A program made the position numbers and the translations under genes. 64,000 bases of DNA from Labrys sp. KNU-23 (GTDB taxonomy: Bacteria; Pseudomonadota; Alphaproteobacteria; Rhizobiales; Labraceae). Positions 10,654 through 19,187 of the stretch are shown in pieces (within the stretch, counting starts at the first letter, position 1; each line of letters begins with the position of its first letter). Where the stretch lies: assembly GCF_008330945.1 (NCBI RefSeq), contig NZ_CP043489.1, positions 3,173,501 through 3,237,500 on the forward strand. The letters are read 5' to 3'. Below the pieces are notes generated by a model that was given only the letters and a program-made list of their open reading frames with translations, did no database searches and had not been told where the DNA came from.

Positions 10654-10697
10654 CAGGCGGGGTACGGCAGGCGTCCTTGCGAATCTCGCGGCACTCG

Positions 10698-11897
10698 TCA
10701 GATGGCGGAAGGCTTTGGAAAGGCCGCCGGCCTCGCGAGCCAGGCCGCCAGCCAGGCCGATGCCAGCAGGCCTGCCATGGCCCAGGGCAGGGCGGTGGCC
10801 CCGAGGGCACCGAGCAGCATGCCACCGGTGAGGCCGGCCAGTGCCACCGCACTGTTCCAGACCGTGACGAACAGGGCCTGCGCGACATCGGCGGCTTCGC
10901 CGGCCGCCTGCACCGACGCAGTCTGGAACAGGGTCGGTATGCCGCCGGCGACCATGCCCCACACGGCCGTGGCGGCCAGCACGACGACGGGAGACGTAGA
11001 CCACAGGCCCAAAGCGACCGCACAGGCGCCGAAGAGGACGAGATTGCCCAGCACCATCAGGCGCAGGCGCCGGTCGATCAAGGCGCCCACCACCCACAGG
11101 CCCGCCAGCCCGGCGAGACCGAAGCACAGCAGCACGACATCCACGCGCTCCGCCAGGCCAGAGAGCACCAGGAAGGGCGCGATATAGGTGTAGAGCAGGT
11201 TGTGGGCGACGACGAACAGTCCCATCACGGCGAGGATCGGCCTGATGCCGGGCAGGGTCAGGATGGGGCGCAGCGCCAGTCGCTGATCCCCGCGGCGGCC
11301 GGCGAAATCGGGAAGGACGGCGAGGATCCAGGCGGCCAGCAGCAGGGCCACCACGCTCATCAGGCCGAAGGCGAGGCGCCAGCCGATCAAGGTACCGATG
11401 AAGGTGCCGGCCGGCACGCCGAGCGAGAAGGCCAGCGGGGCGCCGATGCCGGTGAGGGCGATGGCCCGGCCGGCGAGATGGGAGGGTGCCATGCGGGCGG
11501 CATAGCCAGTGAGCAGCGCCCAGACCAGGCCGCCGCAGGCCCCGGCGAGGAAGCGGGCCACCAGCGTGACGGGAAGGCTCGAGGACATGGCCGTGACGGC
11601 GTTGAGCGCGGCAAAGCCGAGGATGGCGATGAGCAGCAGCAGGCGCCGTGGCAGGCTTTGGGTCAGCGTCATCAAGGGAATGGCGGTCACCAGCGAACCG
11701 GCCGCATAGGTGGTGACGAGCTGGCCGGCGACGGCGTCGGAGACGCCGAGGCTCCCGCCCATCTGCGGCAGCAATCCCGCCGGCATCACCTCCGTCATGA
11801 TGGTGATGAAACCGGCCATGGCGAGGGCCAGCAGGCCGCCGACCGGCAGGCGATCGACGGCGGGCGAAGGGCCGCCGATCGAAACAGTCGAACTCAT
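10698..11897 (-). CDS. MFS efflux transporter, DHA1 family (AraJ/YdhP-like)
   Basis: This is a 399-residue, 12-helix major facilitator protein, probably a drug or sugar exporter. The helix-1 signature TEVMPAGLLPQMGGSLGVSD is typical of the arabinose-efflux permease branch. The loop 2-3 motif is present in modified form (MTLTQSLPRRLLL). Hydrophobic segments continue through residue 395. I chose ATG at 11897 because GGGAG lies eight bases upstream; a longer frame lacks a signal and is hydrophilic. It is divergent from the LysR gene at 12065, which probably controls it. Confidence 0.88.
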   Translation of the reverse strand: MSSTVSIGGPSPAVDRLPVGGLLALAMAGFITIMTEVMPAGLLPQMGGSLGVSDAVAGQLVTTYAAGSLVTAIPLMTLTQSLPRRLLLLIAILGFAALNAVTAMSSSLPVTLVARFLAGACGGLVWALLTGYAARMAPSHLAGRAIALTGIGAPLAFSLGVPAGTFIGTLIGWRLAFGLMSVVALLLAAWILAVLPDFAGRRGDQRLALRPILTLPGIRPILAVMGLFVVAHNLLYTYIAPFLVLSGLAERVDVVLLCFGLAGLAGLWVVGALIDRRLRLMVLGNLVLFGACAVALGLWSTSPVVVLAATAVWGMVAGGIPTLFQTASVQAAGEAADVAQALFVTVWNSAVALAGLTGGMLLGALGATALPWAMAGLLASAWLAAWLARPAAFPKPSAI

Positions 11898-12064
11898 TGC
11901 AAGAACTCCCGAGGGAAGGAAGGCCATGGAAAGGGGCCCTCCACAGGAGGCGACTTGCCGGCCGTACGGGCAGGACCTTAGACATTTTCGCAAGAGCGAA
12001 TAACCGGCTATAGTGCAAAACACTTTTGATATTTATGTCATGAATGTTCAATGCGGGAACCGTC

Positions 12065-12967
12065 ATGGACAGTCTGGGCGCCCTCAATGCCTTCGTGCAG
12101 GCGGTGGACGCCGGTGGCTTCACCGAGGCCGGCCGGCGGCTCGGCATTTCGCCTTCCGCCGTCAGCAAGGCGGTGGCGCGGCTGGAGGACCGGCTGGGCA
12201 CCCGCCTGTTCCACCGCTCGACCCGCAGCGTTACCCTGACGGCGGAAGGCATGCTCTTCCTCGAACGCTGCCGACGCATCCTCAGCGAATTCGAGGCGGC
12301 GCAGAGCGAACTTGCCCGCACCCATACCGCCCCTCAGGGCAGGCTGCGCGTGAGCCTGCCCTCGATGGGACTGCGTTTCATGTCGAAGCTGGCTGAATTC
12401 CGGCGGCTCTATCCCCTGATCGAGATCGAACTCGACTTCTCCGACCAGCTCGTCGACGTGATCGAGGATGGTTTCGATGCGGTGATCCGCACCGGCGAAC
12501 AGGCCGATTCCCGCCTGATGAGCCGTACGCTCGGCTTTTATCGCAGGGCCCTCGTCGGATCTCCCGGCTATTTCCGCCAGGCCGGCTTGCCGCAGCACCC
12601 CGAAGACCTGTCGCACCATGCCTGCCTGGTCTATCGCTTCCGCACCAGCGGCAAGCTCGACAAATGGCCGCTGCGCCGCGACGGCGAATGGCTGGATATC
12701 GACCTGCCGGTCAGCATGGTGATGAACACGCTGGAGCCGCAGATCACCCTGGCGGAGGAGGGGCTCGGCCTTGCCTGCGTCCCCGATCTGGCTGTCAGGG
12801 AGCAGTTGCGCACGGGGACCCTGGTCAGCGTGCTCGGCGACTATCTCGAGACGAGCACCCGTATCCAGGTGATGTGGCCGTCCAGCCGGCACTTGTCTCC
12901 CAAGCTGCGCGCCTTCGTGGACTTCCTGGTGGCAGCCGAGCTGGTGCCGCCTCTCGACCCTCCCTGA
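12065..12967 (+). CDS. LysR-family transcriptional regulator
   Basis: This 300-residue LTTR has an N-terminal winged helix (residues 1-60: ALNAFVQAVDAGGFTEAGRRLGIS, with SAVSKAVARLEDRLGTRLF as the recognition helix) and a periplasmic-binding-like effector domain. The PSRHLSPKLRAFVDFL ending is the usual CrgA-branch C-terminus. ATG at 12065 (MDSLGALNAF) follows CGGGAAC and gives a standard length. It sits 167 bases from the divergent MFS exporter gene, the arrangement in which LysR proteins usually control the neighbour. Confidence 0.9.
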   Translation: MDSLGALNAFVQAVDAGGFTEAGRRLGISPSAVSKAVARLEDRLGTRLFHRSTRSVTLTAEGMLFLERCRRILSEFEAAQSELARTHTAPQGRLRVSLPSMGLRFMSKLAEFRRLYPLIEIELDFSDQLVDVIEDGFDAVIRTGEQADSRLMSRTLGFYRRALVGSPGYFRQAGLPQHPEDLSHHACLVYRFRTSGKLDKWPLRRDGEWLDIDLPVSMVMNTLEPQITLAEEGLGLACVPDLAVREQLRTGTLVSVLGDYLETSTRIQVMWPSSRHLSPKLRAFVDFLVAAELVPPLDPP

Positions 12968-12976
12968 AGCTGTCGT

Positions 12977-13078
12977 TCCCGGCGAGCGAAGCGAGGAAAG
13001 GGAATCCAGGGGCAATCACTGCGACGTAGGCCCCTGGATCCCCTTCCCGGGGCCTATAGCCCCGCCGGGGATGACGGA
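12977..13078. repeat. intergenic palindromic repeat ('aatccaggggc' type)
   Basis: A long imperfect palindrome fills the gap between the LysR gene and the ATPase gene. The sequence aatccaggggc at 13003-13013 pairs with gcccctggatc further on. Outer pairing involves ttcccggcgag and the cccgccggggat segment. Both genes converge here, so it may act as a bidirectional terminator. Confidence 0.65.
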
Positions 13079-13091
13079 GCGCTTTTCCAAC

Positions 13092-14276
13092 CTATCGCAG
13101 GGCGAGGCCGGTGTCGGGGGCGAAGAAGCGGGCCTGGCCCATGTCGACGCCGATCTCGATATGCGCGCCGCGCTCGGGCAACCGGGCCGGCTCGACGCGC
13201 GCGGTGATGCGGTTGGCCGCGCCGGCGCCCGCTTCCGACCCGGTGGCAAGCCGCCCGGTCCCTGCCACCGACGAGGCGGCGGGCAGGTCGAAGAAGACAT
13301 AGGCGTCGGCGCCGGTCATCTCGGTAAGCAGCACTTCGCAGGAAAGGCCTTCGCCCGCGGCAACGGGCAGGCGGAAGCTCTCGGGCCTCAGGCCGAGAAT
13401 GACGTCGCGGCCCTTGAAGGCGGCGAGGCCTGCATTGGCTTGAAGCAGTCCGGCCGGCAAAGGCAGGCGCAGCGAGGTGCCGGCAATTGCGGCAAAGGCA
13501 GTGCCGGCCTCCTCGCCGAGGCGCACGGTGAAGAAATTCATGGCCGGCGAGCCGATGAAGCCGGCGACGAACAGATTGACCGGGTTTTCATAGAGTTCGC
13601 GCGGCGGGGCGCATTGCTGGAGATTGCTTTCGCCCTCCTTCGTCACCGGGCGCAGCACGGCCACGCGATCGCCCATGGTCATGGCCTCGACCTGGTCATG
13701 GGTGACATAGAGCGTGGTGACGCCGAGCTGGGCGTTGAGCAGCTTGAGTTCCGCGCGCATCTGCACGCGCAGCTTGGCGTCGAGATTGGAGAGCGGCTCG
13801 TCCATCAGGAAGCATTGCGGGTCGCGCACGATGGCCCGGCCCATGGCGACGCGCTGGCGTTGGCCGCCGGACAGGGCGCCGGGCTTGCGCTGGAGCAGAT
13901 GAGTGAGGTCGAGGATGCGGGCGGCCTTTTCCACCTTCTCCTTGATCACCGCCGGCGGCACTTTGCGCTGCCCGAGGCCGAAGGCCATGTTTTCATAGAC
14001 GTCCATATGCGGATAGAGCGCATAATTCTGGAACACCATGGCGACATCCCGATCGCCCGGATCGGCATTGGTGACGTCGCGACCGCCGATCAGCACCTGG
14101 CCTTGCGACAGGTCCTCCAGGCCGGCGGCGCTGCGCAGCAAGGTCGACTTGCCGCATCCCGAAGGGCCGACCAGCACCAGGAATTCGCCATCCCTGATAT
14201 CGAGATCGACATTGGCGAGCGCCAGCGTGCCATCGGGGAAGCGTTTACCGACGGATTTGAAGGACAATGTCGCCAT
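13092..14276 (-). CDS. ABC transporter ATP-binding protein, MalK/UgpC type
   Basis: This 394-residue ATPase energises a carbohydrate importer. Visible motifs are Walker A GPSGCGKSTLL (about residue 37), the Q loop VFQNYALYPHM, signature LSGGQRQRVAMGRAI, Walker B CFLMDEPLSNLD and the switch YVTHDQVEAMTM. A C-terminal TOBE-like regulatory region follows (GLRPESFRLP). The start overlaps the stop of the oxidoreductase gene (TGATG). It is the last gene of the operon 18838-13092. Confidence 0.93.
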   Translation of the reverse strand: MATLSFKSVGKRFPDGTLALANVDLDIRDGEFLVLVGPSGCGKSTLLRSAAGLEDLSQGQVLIGGRDVTNADPGDRDVAMVFQNYALYPHMDVYENMAFGLGQRKVPPAVIKEKVEKAARILDLTHLLQRKPGALSGGQRQRVAMGRAIVRDPQCFLMDEPLSNLDAKLRVQMRAELKLLNAQLGVTTLYVTHDQVEAMTMGDRVAVLRPVTKEGESNLQQCAPPRELYENPVNLFVAGFIGSPAMNFFTVRLGEEAGTAFAAIAGTSLRLPLPAGLLQANAGLAAFKGRDVILGLRPESFRLPVAAGEGLSCEVLLTEMTGADAYVFFDLPAASSVAGTGRLATGSEAGAGAANRITARVEPARLPERGAHIEIGVDMGQARFFAPDTGLALR

Positions 14277-15322
14277 CAGGCCCCTCCCTTCGCCAGCGTC
14301 ACGGCATTGCCGCTGGCGGCGGCCTGCTCGATGGCGGCGAGCACGCGCGTGACCTTGAGGCCATCGGTGGCATCGGCCAGCACGGGGGAACCGGTGGTGA
14401 CGGCATCGACGAAGCGGGCGATGGCCTCCATCACGAAGCCGCCGATGCGGCCGCCGGCGGCGGGCGTCACCCCGAGCAGGTCGGCGGTCTTGAGGCCGGC
14501 GCCGGCATATTTGCGGAAGGCGCCGTTCTGGGCGGTGTCGAGCTGCAGCGACCCCTTCTCGCCGACGATCTCCGCCCTGAAGTCGAAGACCAGAGGCAGG
14601 TCACGCGGCAGCACCCAGCTGTTCTCCAGCGTGGCGACGGCGCCATTGTCGAATTCCAAGAGCGAGATATGGACGTCGGCGGTGTCGACGCCCTGGGCGG
14701 CGAGGTGGCCGCGGCGCACCATCGCCTGCACCTTGACGACATCGGCATCCAGCATGAAGCAGAGCGCATCGACCGCATGGCTGCCCAGGAACCACAAAGC
14801 AGAGGAGCGGCTGGCCCAGGACAACAGCTCGAAGGGCACGAACACGGTGTTGGAAAGCCGGGCCGAGGCATGGAGCGGCTTGCCGATCTCGCCCTGGGCG
14901 ATCGTCTCCTTCGCCGTGTGGACGGCGGGGTTCACGCGGTTGTGGAAGTCCACCATCACCTTGACCCCGCTCCTGGCGGCGGCCTCGGCAATGGTCTCGG
15001 CTTCGGCGAGCGTGGTCGCCAGCGGCTTTTCGCTCATGACGTGCTTGCCGGCCTCGATGGCCGCCAGCACGATGTCGGCATGGGCGAAGTCGGGCGTGGC
15101 CACCGTCACCGCCTCGACGTCGGGATCGGCGATGAGGGCGCGGAAATCCTGATAGACCTTCTTCGCCCCGAACTGGCGCTGCATCTCGGCGGCCCGTTCC
15201 GGGTTGAGGTCGCACACGGCCGCCAGCTCGGCGCCGGGAATGGCGTTCAGCGTCTTGCAGTGGAAGGAGCCCCACAGGCCGGCGCCGACGACACCGAAAC
15301 GGGCGGATTTCTGGGTAGACAT
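14276..15322 (-). CDS. Gfo/Idh/MocA-family oxidoreductase
   Basis: This 348-residue NAD(P)-dependent dehydrogenase probably oxidises a sugar or inositol-like substrate brought in by the surrounding transporter. The Rossmann motif GVVGAGLWGSFHCKTL is at residues 12-27. The family EKPLATT motif (MSEKPLATTLAEAE) provides the catalytic Lys, and VDFHNRVNPA follows. ATG at 15322 (MSTQKSARFG) follows AAAGGAT. The gene sits between permease and ATPase genes, which ties it to catabolism of the imported compound. Confidence 0.9.
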   Translation of the reverse strand: MSTQKSARFGVVGAGLWGSFHCKTLNAIPGAELAAVCDLNPERAAEMQRQFGAKKVYQDFRALIADPDVEAVTVATPDFAHADIVLAAIEAGKHVMSEKPLATTLAEAETIAEAAARSGVKVMVDFHNRVNPAVHTAKETIAQGEIGKPLHASARLSNTVFVPFELLSWASRSSALWFLGSHAVDALCFMLDADVVKVQAMVRRGHLAAQGVDTADVHISLLEFDNGAVATLENSWVLPRDLPLVFDFRAEIVGEKGSLQLDTAQNGAFRKYAGAGLKTADLLGVTPAAGGRIGGFVMEAIARFVDAVTTGSPVLADATDGLKVTRVLAAIEQAAASGNAVTLAKGGA

Positions 15323-15328
15323 CAACAA

Positions 15329-16162
15329 TTATCCTTTGACAGAACCGAAGGTGAGGCCGCGCACGACGTAGCGGTCCAGCGCGAGGAAGATGATCATCGG
15401 CGGCAGCATGGCGGCCAGCGCCGCGGCACCGATGAAGCCCCAGGTCACGCCGGCCGTGCCGAAATATTGCAGGGTGCCGACCGGCAGGGTCGCCGTCGCG
15501 CGGTTGGCCAGCACCAGGGGAAAGGCCGCATTGTTCCAGGCGAAGACGAAAGCGAACATCGAGGTGACGATGATGCCGGGGCGCACTAAAGGCAGCACGA
15601 TCTTGAGCACGATGGCCGGCGTCTTGGCGCCGTCGACGCGCGCGGCCTCCTCGATCTCCACCGGCACCTCGTCGATGAAGCTCTTCATCAGCCAGATCGA
15701 GAAGGGGATGGTCAGCGTCTGCATGATCAGGATCATGGAGAAATAGCTGCCCTTCAGGCCCACCGAGCTCGCCAGGATCGAATAGGGGATCAGGAAGGCC
15801 ACGGGCGGGGCCATCAGGAGGCCGAGATACCAGAGCATGATGTTCTTGCGGCCGCGGATGCGGAACCGCGACAGCGCATAGGCCGCCGGCAGGGAGAAGG
15901 GCAGGTTGAGCAGCACCGCGCCGATGGCGACGATCAGGCTGTTGACGAGCTGGGGCAGGTTGTTGCCGGGATCGCCGAAGGTGTAGTGCAGCGAGGTCCA
16001 GTCCGGCTTGAAGGCCAGCACGGGCGGCATGGTGAAGAAGGTGTCGGACGGGCGGATCGCCAGCAGGGCGAACCACAGGATCGGGCCGATGAAGAAGGCG
16101 AGCAGCAGCAAAGTGAGCGCGTAGCTTATCGCGGTGCCGGCCAGTTTTTTGCCCTTGCGCAT
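15329..16162 (-). CDS. ABC transporter permease (MalG type)
   Basis: This 277-residue inner-membrane permease is of the carbohydrate type. It starts at ATG 16162 (MRKGKKLAGTAISYALTLLL) after GAGGAG. Its hydrophobic segments and the EAA loop (EEAARVDGAKTPAIVLKIVL) are clear. The EAA loop contacts the ATPase. It pairs with the permease gene at 16174, from which it is separated by 11 bases. Confidence 0.92.
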   Translation of the reverse strand: MRKGKKLAGTAISYALTLLLLAFFIGPILWFALLAIRPSDTFFTMPPVLAFKPDWTSLHYTFGDPGNNLPQLVNSLIVAIGAVLLNLPFSLPAAYALSRFRIRGRKNIMLWYLGLLMAPPVAFLIPYSILASSVGLKGSYFSMILIMQTLTIPFSIWLMKSFIDEVPVEIEEAARVDGAKTPAIVLKIVLPLVRPGIIVTSMFAFVFAWNNAAFPLVLANRATATLPVGTLQYFGTAGVTWGFIGAAALAAMLPPMIIFLALDRYVVRGLTFGSVKG

Positions 16163-16173
16163 TGGTCGGCTCC

Positions 16174-17091
16174 TCAGTCCAGGTCTTTGAAGGCGAAGAA
16201 GACGAACAGGCCGATGATGGCGTTGACGATGATGACCATCATCCAGGTCATGGCGCTGGAGAGCCCGATGTTGAAATCGACGAGGCCCTGCTGGTAGAGG
16301 CTGTAGCCGAGTGTGCGGGTGGAGGAGCCCGGTCCGCCCTTGGTCAGCACCAGCACCAGGTCGAAGGTGTTGAACAGCTGCATGAAGCGCAGCATCACCA
16401 CGATCAGCGCCGTCTTGCGGATCAGCGGCAGCTTGATGCGCACCAGCATCGCCCAGGGCGAGGTCTTGTCGAGGCGGGCGGCCTCGATGATGTCGGGCGG
16501 CACCGAGAGCAGGCCGGCATAGAGCACGATGGCGAAGAATGGTGTCCACTGCCAGATGTCGGCGAACAGGATGGCCCAGAGCGCCGTGCTGCCGGAGCCG
16601 AGCAGGCCCTGCGCCGGCAGCGGAATGCCGGCCGAGGACAGCATCCAGGGGATCAGGCCGCCATTGGGATCATACATGTAGCGAAAGAGGAAGCCGACCA
16701 CGATCGGGGCGATGGTGGTGGGCATGATCAGCAAGGCGCGGGCGAGATTGAGCCCGGGCAACTTCTTCACCAGCAGGAGCGCGATGGCCAGGCCCAGGCA
16801 GAATTCGATGGCGGTGCCCACCAAAGTGAGCAGCAGCGTGTTCCACAAGGCGCCCAGGAAGAAGGAGTTCGAGAACGCCATCTCGTAATTGCCGCCGCCG
16901 ATATAGCCCATCGGCACCGGGCTCATCTGCAGGTTCCAGAAATAAAAGCTGTTCTTGAGCGCGAAGAGCAGCGGGAAGGCGATCAGGGCCAGCAGCAGGA
17001 TGATCGAGGGGCTGATCAACAGATAGGGCAGAAAGGCCGGCACCCGGCGCTTCGGCCGGGCCGGGATGGCTGAAATATCGGTTGCAGTCAT
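16174..17091 (-). CDS. ABC transporter permease (MalF type)
   Basis: This 305-residue sugar-type permease begins MTATDISAIPARPKRRVPAF, with a cytoplasmic basic N-terminus before the first helix at about residue 20. The EAA loop reads IIEAARLDKTSPWAMLVRIK. A longer in-frame start upstream lies in the repeat region and is rejected. It is the second gene of the operon, after the binding-protein gene at 17402. Confidence 0.92.
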   Translation of the reverse strand: MTATDISAIPARPKRRVPAFLPYLLISPSIILLLALIAFPLLFALKNSFYFWNLQMSPVPMGYIGGGNYEMAFSNSFFLGALWNTLLLTLVGTAIEFCLGLAIALLLVKKLPGLNLARALLIMPTTIAPIVVGFLFRYMYDPNGGLIPWMLSSAGIPLPAQGLLGSGSTALWAILFADIWQWTPFFAIVLYAGLLSVPPDIIEAARLDKTSPWAMLVRIKLPLIRKTALIVVMLRFMQLFNTFDLVLVLTKGGPGSSTRTLGYSLYQQGLVDFNIGLSSAMTWMMVIIVNAIIGLFVFFAFKDLD

Positions 17092-17147
17092 CGCGTTTTC
17101 CTCGATCCGATTGTCTCGACGAAGACAGACAAGGCGCGACCTGATCC

Positions 17148-17312
17148 CTCCTCGGTTTCGGGGAGGGTGGACCGGCGAAGCCGGGCCGGGTGGGGGAGGG
17201 TGGCGCAACCTGTGTCAGGCAGGCTGTCGAAGTCGCGCCACTCTCCCCCTTCCGTCATTTCTTCGAAATGCCACCTTCCCCGCAGTCGGGGAAGGATCAG
17301 GTCGCGATCCAT
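17148..17312. repeat. intergenic palindromic repeat between binding-protein and permease genes
   Basis: The gap 17092-17401 contains no gene. Most of it is an imperfect palindrome. It starts with tccctcctcggtttcgggga near 17147 and ends with the inverted partner ttccccgcagtcggggaagga near 17275-17297. The middle contains cttcgaaatgccacc and related arms. Elements of this kind after a binding-protein gene often stabilise the upstream mRNA so that binding protein outnumbers permease. That role is inferred. Confidence 0.7.
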
Positions 17313-17401
17313 TCAGTCCGGGCGAGCATGGACTACTCGCTGCCGGACCCACAAAACGGCACGGCCCGCACGGTGGGAGACCCGGCGGACCGTGCCCACC
17401 C

Positions 17402-18838
17402 TCACGCGAGCGAGGCGATCAGGGCCTTGGTCGCGTCGAGCGTGTCGTCATAGGTGGGTTGCTTGTAGGGGATGAGGAAATTGCCGGTCAGGATGTTGGA
17501 GAAGAAGGATTCGGTGTCCTTCAGCGCGGCATCCGGCGCGGTGTCGCCCGACAGCACCTTGTTGAGGTTGAGGCCGTAAATGCCCTCGAGTGTGGTGTAG
17601 ACGGGGCAGGGCGGCCGCACGATCTTGCCGTTGCCGCGCTTGAGATCGGCGATCTGGGCGGGCAGATAGGGATAGATCTTCAGGAGGTCGGCATCTTCGT
17701 AGAGCGAGGGGCGGGCGAAGTCGGAGAATTGGTGGCCATATTTGGTGTAGAGCGCCATGGCCTTCTGCGTCTTGGCCGAGGTCGCCCATTTGATGAACTT
17801 CCAGGCCCCGTCCTTGTTGGCGGTGTTGGAGGGGATGCCGAGGCTGTGGCCGCCGATCGAGACCACCTGGTCCTTGCCGGGGGAGCGGGGCAGGCGGGTG
17901 ATGCCGAGCTTGTCGGCCACCACCGAATCCTTGCCGGACATGTAGCCGTCCTTGCGGCAGAGATAGGAATAAGGCGTCCACCAGTAGAACATGCCGACAT
18001 CGCCCTTGGCGAAGCGCATGCCGGCGTCGAACCAGTTGTAGCCGATCGCCTCGGGCGGGGAGTTCTTGTAGAGCTCGAGGAAGAGCTTGAGCGCCTCGAC
18101 ATTCTCCGGCGTGTTGATGGTGGGGGTGAAATCCCATTGGCCGGTAGGGAATTGCTTGAACCAGCGCACGCCGGAGCTGGCGGCGAGCTGGGTATACATG
18201 TGCACGATGGGCGCGGGCTGCTGGCCGGCGAGCACGGTGCCCGCCATCTTCTTGCCGTCGAATTCCTTGCCGTTGAGCTTCTTGACGATGTCGAGATAGT
18301 CGCTCCAGCTCCAGGAACCGTCTTCAGGGATCTTCACGCCGGCGGCGTCGACGAAGTCCTTGCGATAGAGCACGCACTGGCCATAGGTCGCCACCGGCAG
18401 CGTACCGACCTGGCCGCGCCAGGTGTTCATGGAGTAGAGCACCTCGGGCACGAAGTCCTTGATGTCGGTGTTCTTGTCCGCCTTGATGAAATCGTTGAGC
18501 GGCAGGATCCAGCGGCTTTCCAGATATTGGCCGAGCCACATCTGGTCGACGGAGATGACGTCGGCATCCGGCTGGTTGGAGATGAAGGAGGAGGTGAGGC
18601 GGGCCTGCAGGGCTTCCAGCGAGATGCTCTCAATCTGCAGTTCGATGCCGGTTTCCTGCTTGAACTGATCGGCGAGGCCCTGGATGGCGTAGTAGAAGGG
18701 GTCGCCTGCCAGCAGCACCCGCAGGGTCTTGCCCTGGGCGGCGGCGCGTCCGGAATTCAGGCCCAGTGCGGCGGCGCCCGCAAAGGCAGCCGTGCTGCGA
18801 AGCAAGGTGCGGCGCGAGATCTCAGGTGTCGTGACCAT
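17402..18838 (-). CDS. sugar ABC transporter substrate-binding protein with Tat signal
   Basis: This is a 478-residue family 1 extracellular solute-binding protein. The N-terminus EISRRTLLRSTAAFAGAAAL is a twin-arginine leader, cleaved near RAAAQG. The mature part follows the MalE-like pattern (VLLAGDPFYYAIQGLADQFK, DVISVDQMWLGQY, LPVATYGQCVLYRKD). It is the first gene of the operon with two permeases, an oxidoreductase and an ATPase. It is divergent from the ROK regulator gene at 19188, the likely controller. Confidence 0.92.
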   Translation of the reverse strand: MVTTPEISRRTLLRSTAAFAGAAALGLNSGRAAAQGKTLRVLLAGDPFYYAIQGLADQFKQETGIELQIESISLEALQARLTSSFISNQPDADVISVDQMWLGQYLESRWILPLNDFIKADKNTDIKDFVPEVLYSMNTWRGQVGTLPVATYGQCVLYRKDFVDAAGVKIPEDGSWSWSDYLDIVKKLNGKEFDGKKMAGTVLAGQQPAPIVHMYTQLAASSGVRWFKQFPTGQWDFTPTINTPENVEALKLFLELYKNSPPEAIGYNWFDAGMRFAKGDVGMFYWWTPYSYLCRKDGYMSGKDSVVADKLGITRLPRSPGKDQVVSIGGHSLGIPSNTANKDGAWKFIKWATSAKTQKAMALYTKYGHQFSDFARPSLYEDADLLKIYPYLPAQIADLKRGNGKIVRPPCPVYTTLEGIYGLNLNKVLSGDTAPDAALKDTESFFSNILTGNFLIPYKQPTYDDTLDATKALIASLA

Positions 18839-19187
18839 GCTCGTTCTCTCCTCTGATGTCGGTCTGGTGGTGCAGTTCTTGTTGTTGCGAGGTCAGGTCA
18901 GGCCAATGGCCCTGCCGCCTCGGTTGATTGCTTGAACGCTGACCAGTTGGGAGCATCTGGACGAATGCCCCTCATAGCGACCGGTTGTATCCCGCCGGTT
19001 TCTCTAATATGTTTGATGCTCACACAAACTAACTATATCGTCAAGGCGATGCCTGACGATTCTGGGCGGGATGCGCGGGAAAGGATGGGGGACATTCCCT
19101 CGCGCTGGCACTAAGACTGGGCGACAAATTCATTTCTCTGCGACGACCGTCGGTCCTTGCAGGCATTTCAGTTCGGGACTGGCGGCC
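18839..19187. promoter_or_regulatory. divergent control region between binding-protein and ROK genes
   Basis: These 349 bases hold no supported gene. An inverted repeat gtttg-N9-caaac lies at 19011-19029, in an AT-rich patch (ctctaatatgtttgatgc), and is a candidate operator for the ROK protein. A GGAG-like leader for the minus-strand gene is weak. Confidence 0.45.

Noticed and set aside
10420..12321. 633-codon minus-strand frame covering the MFS gene
   Set aside because: Only its last part is real homology (the DUF2569 remnant); the rest is a shadow in another frame of the MFS gene.
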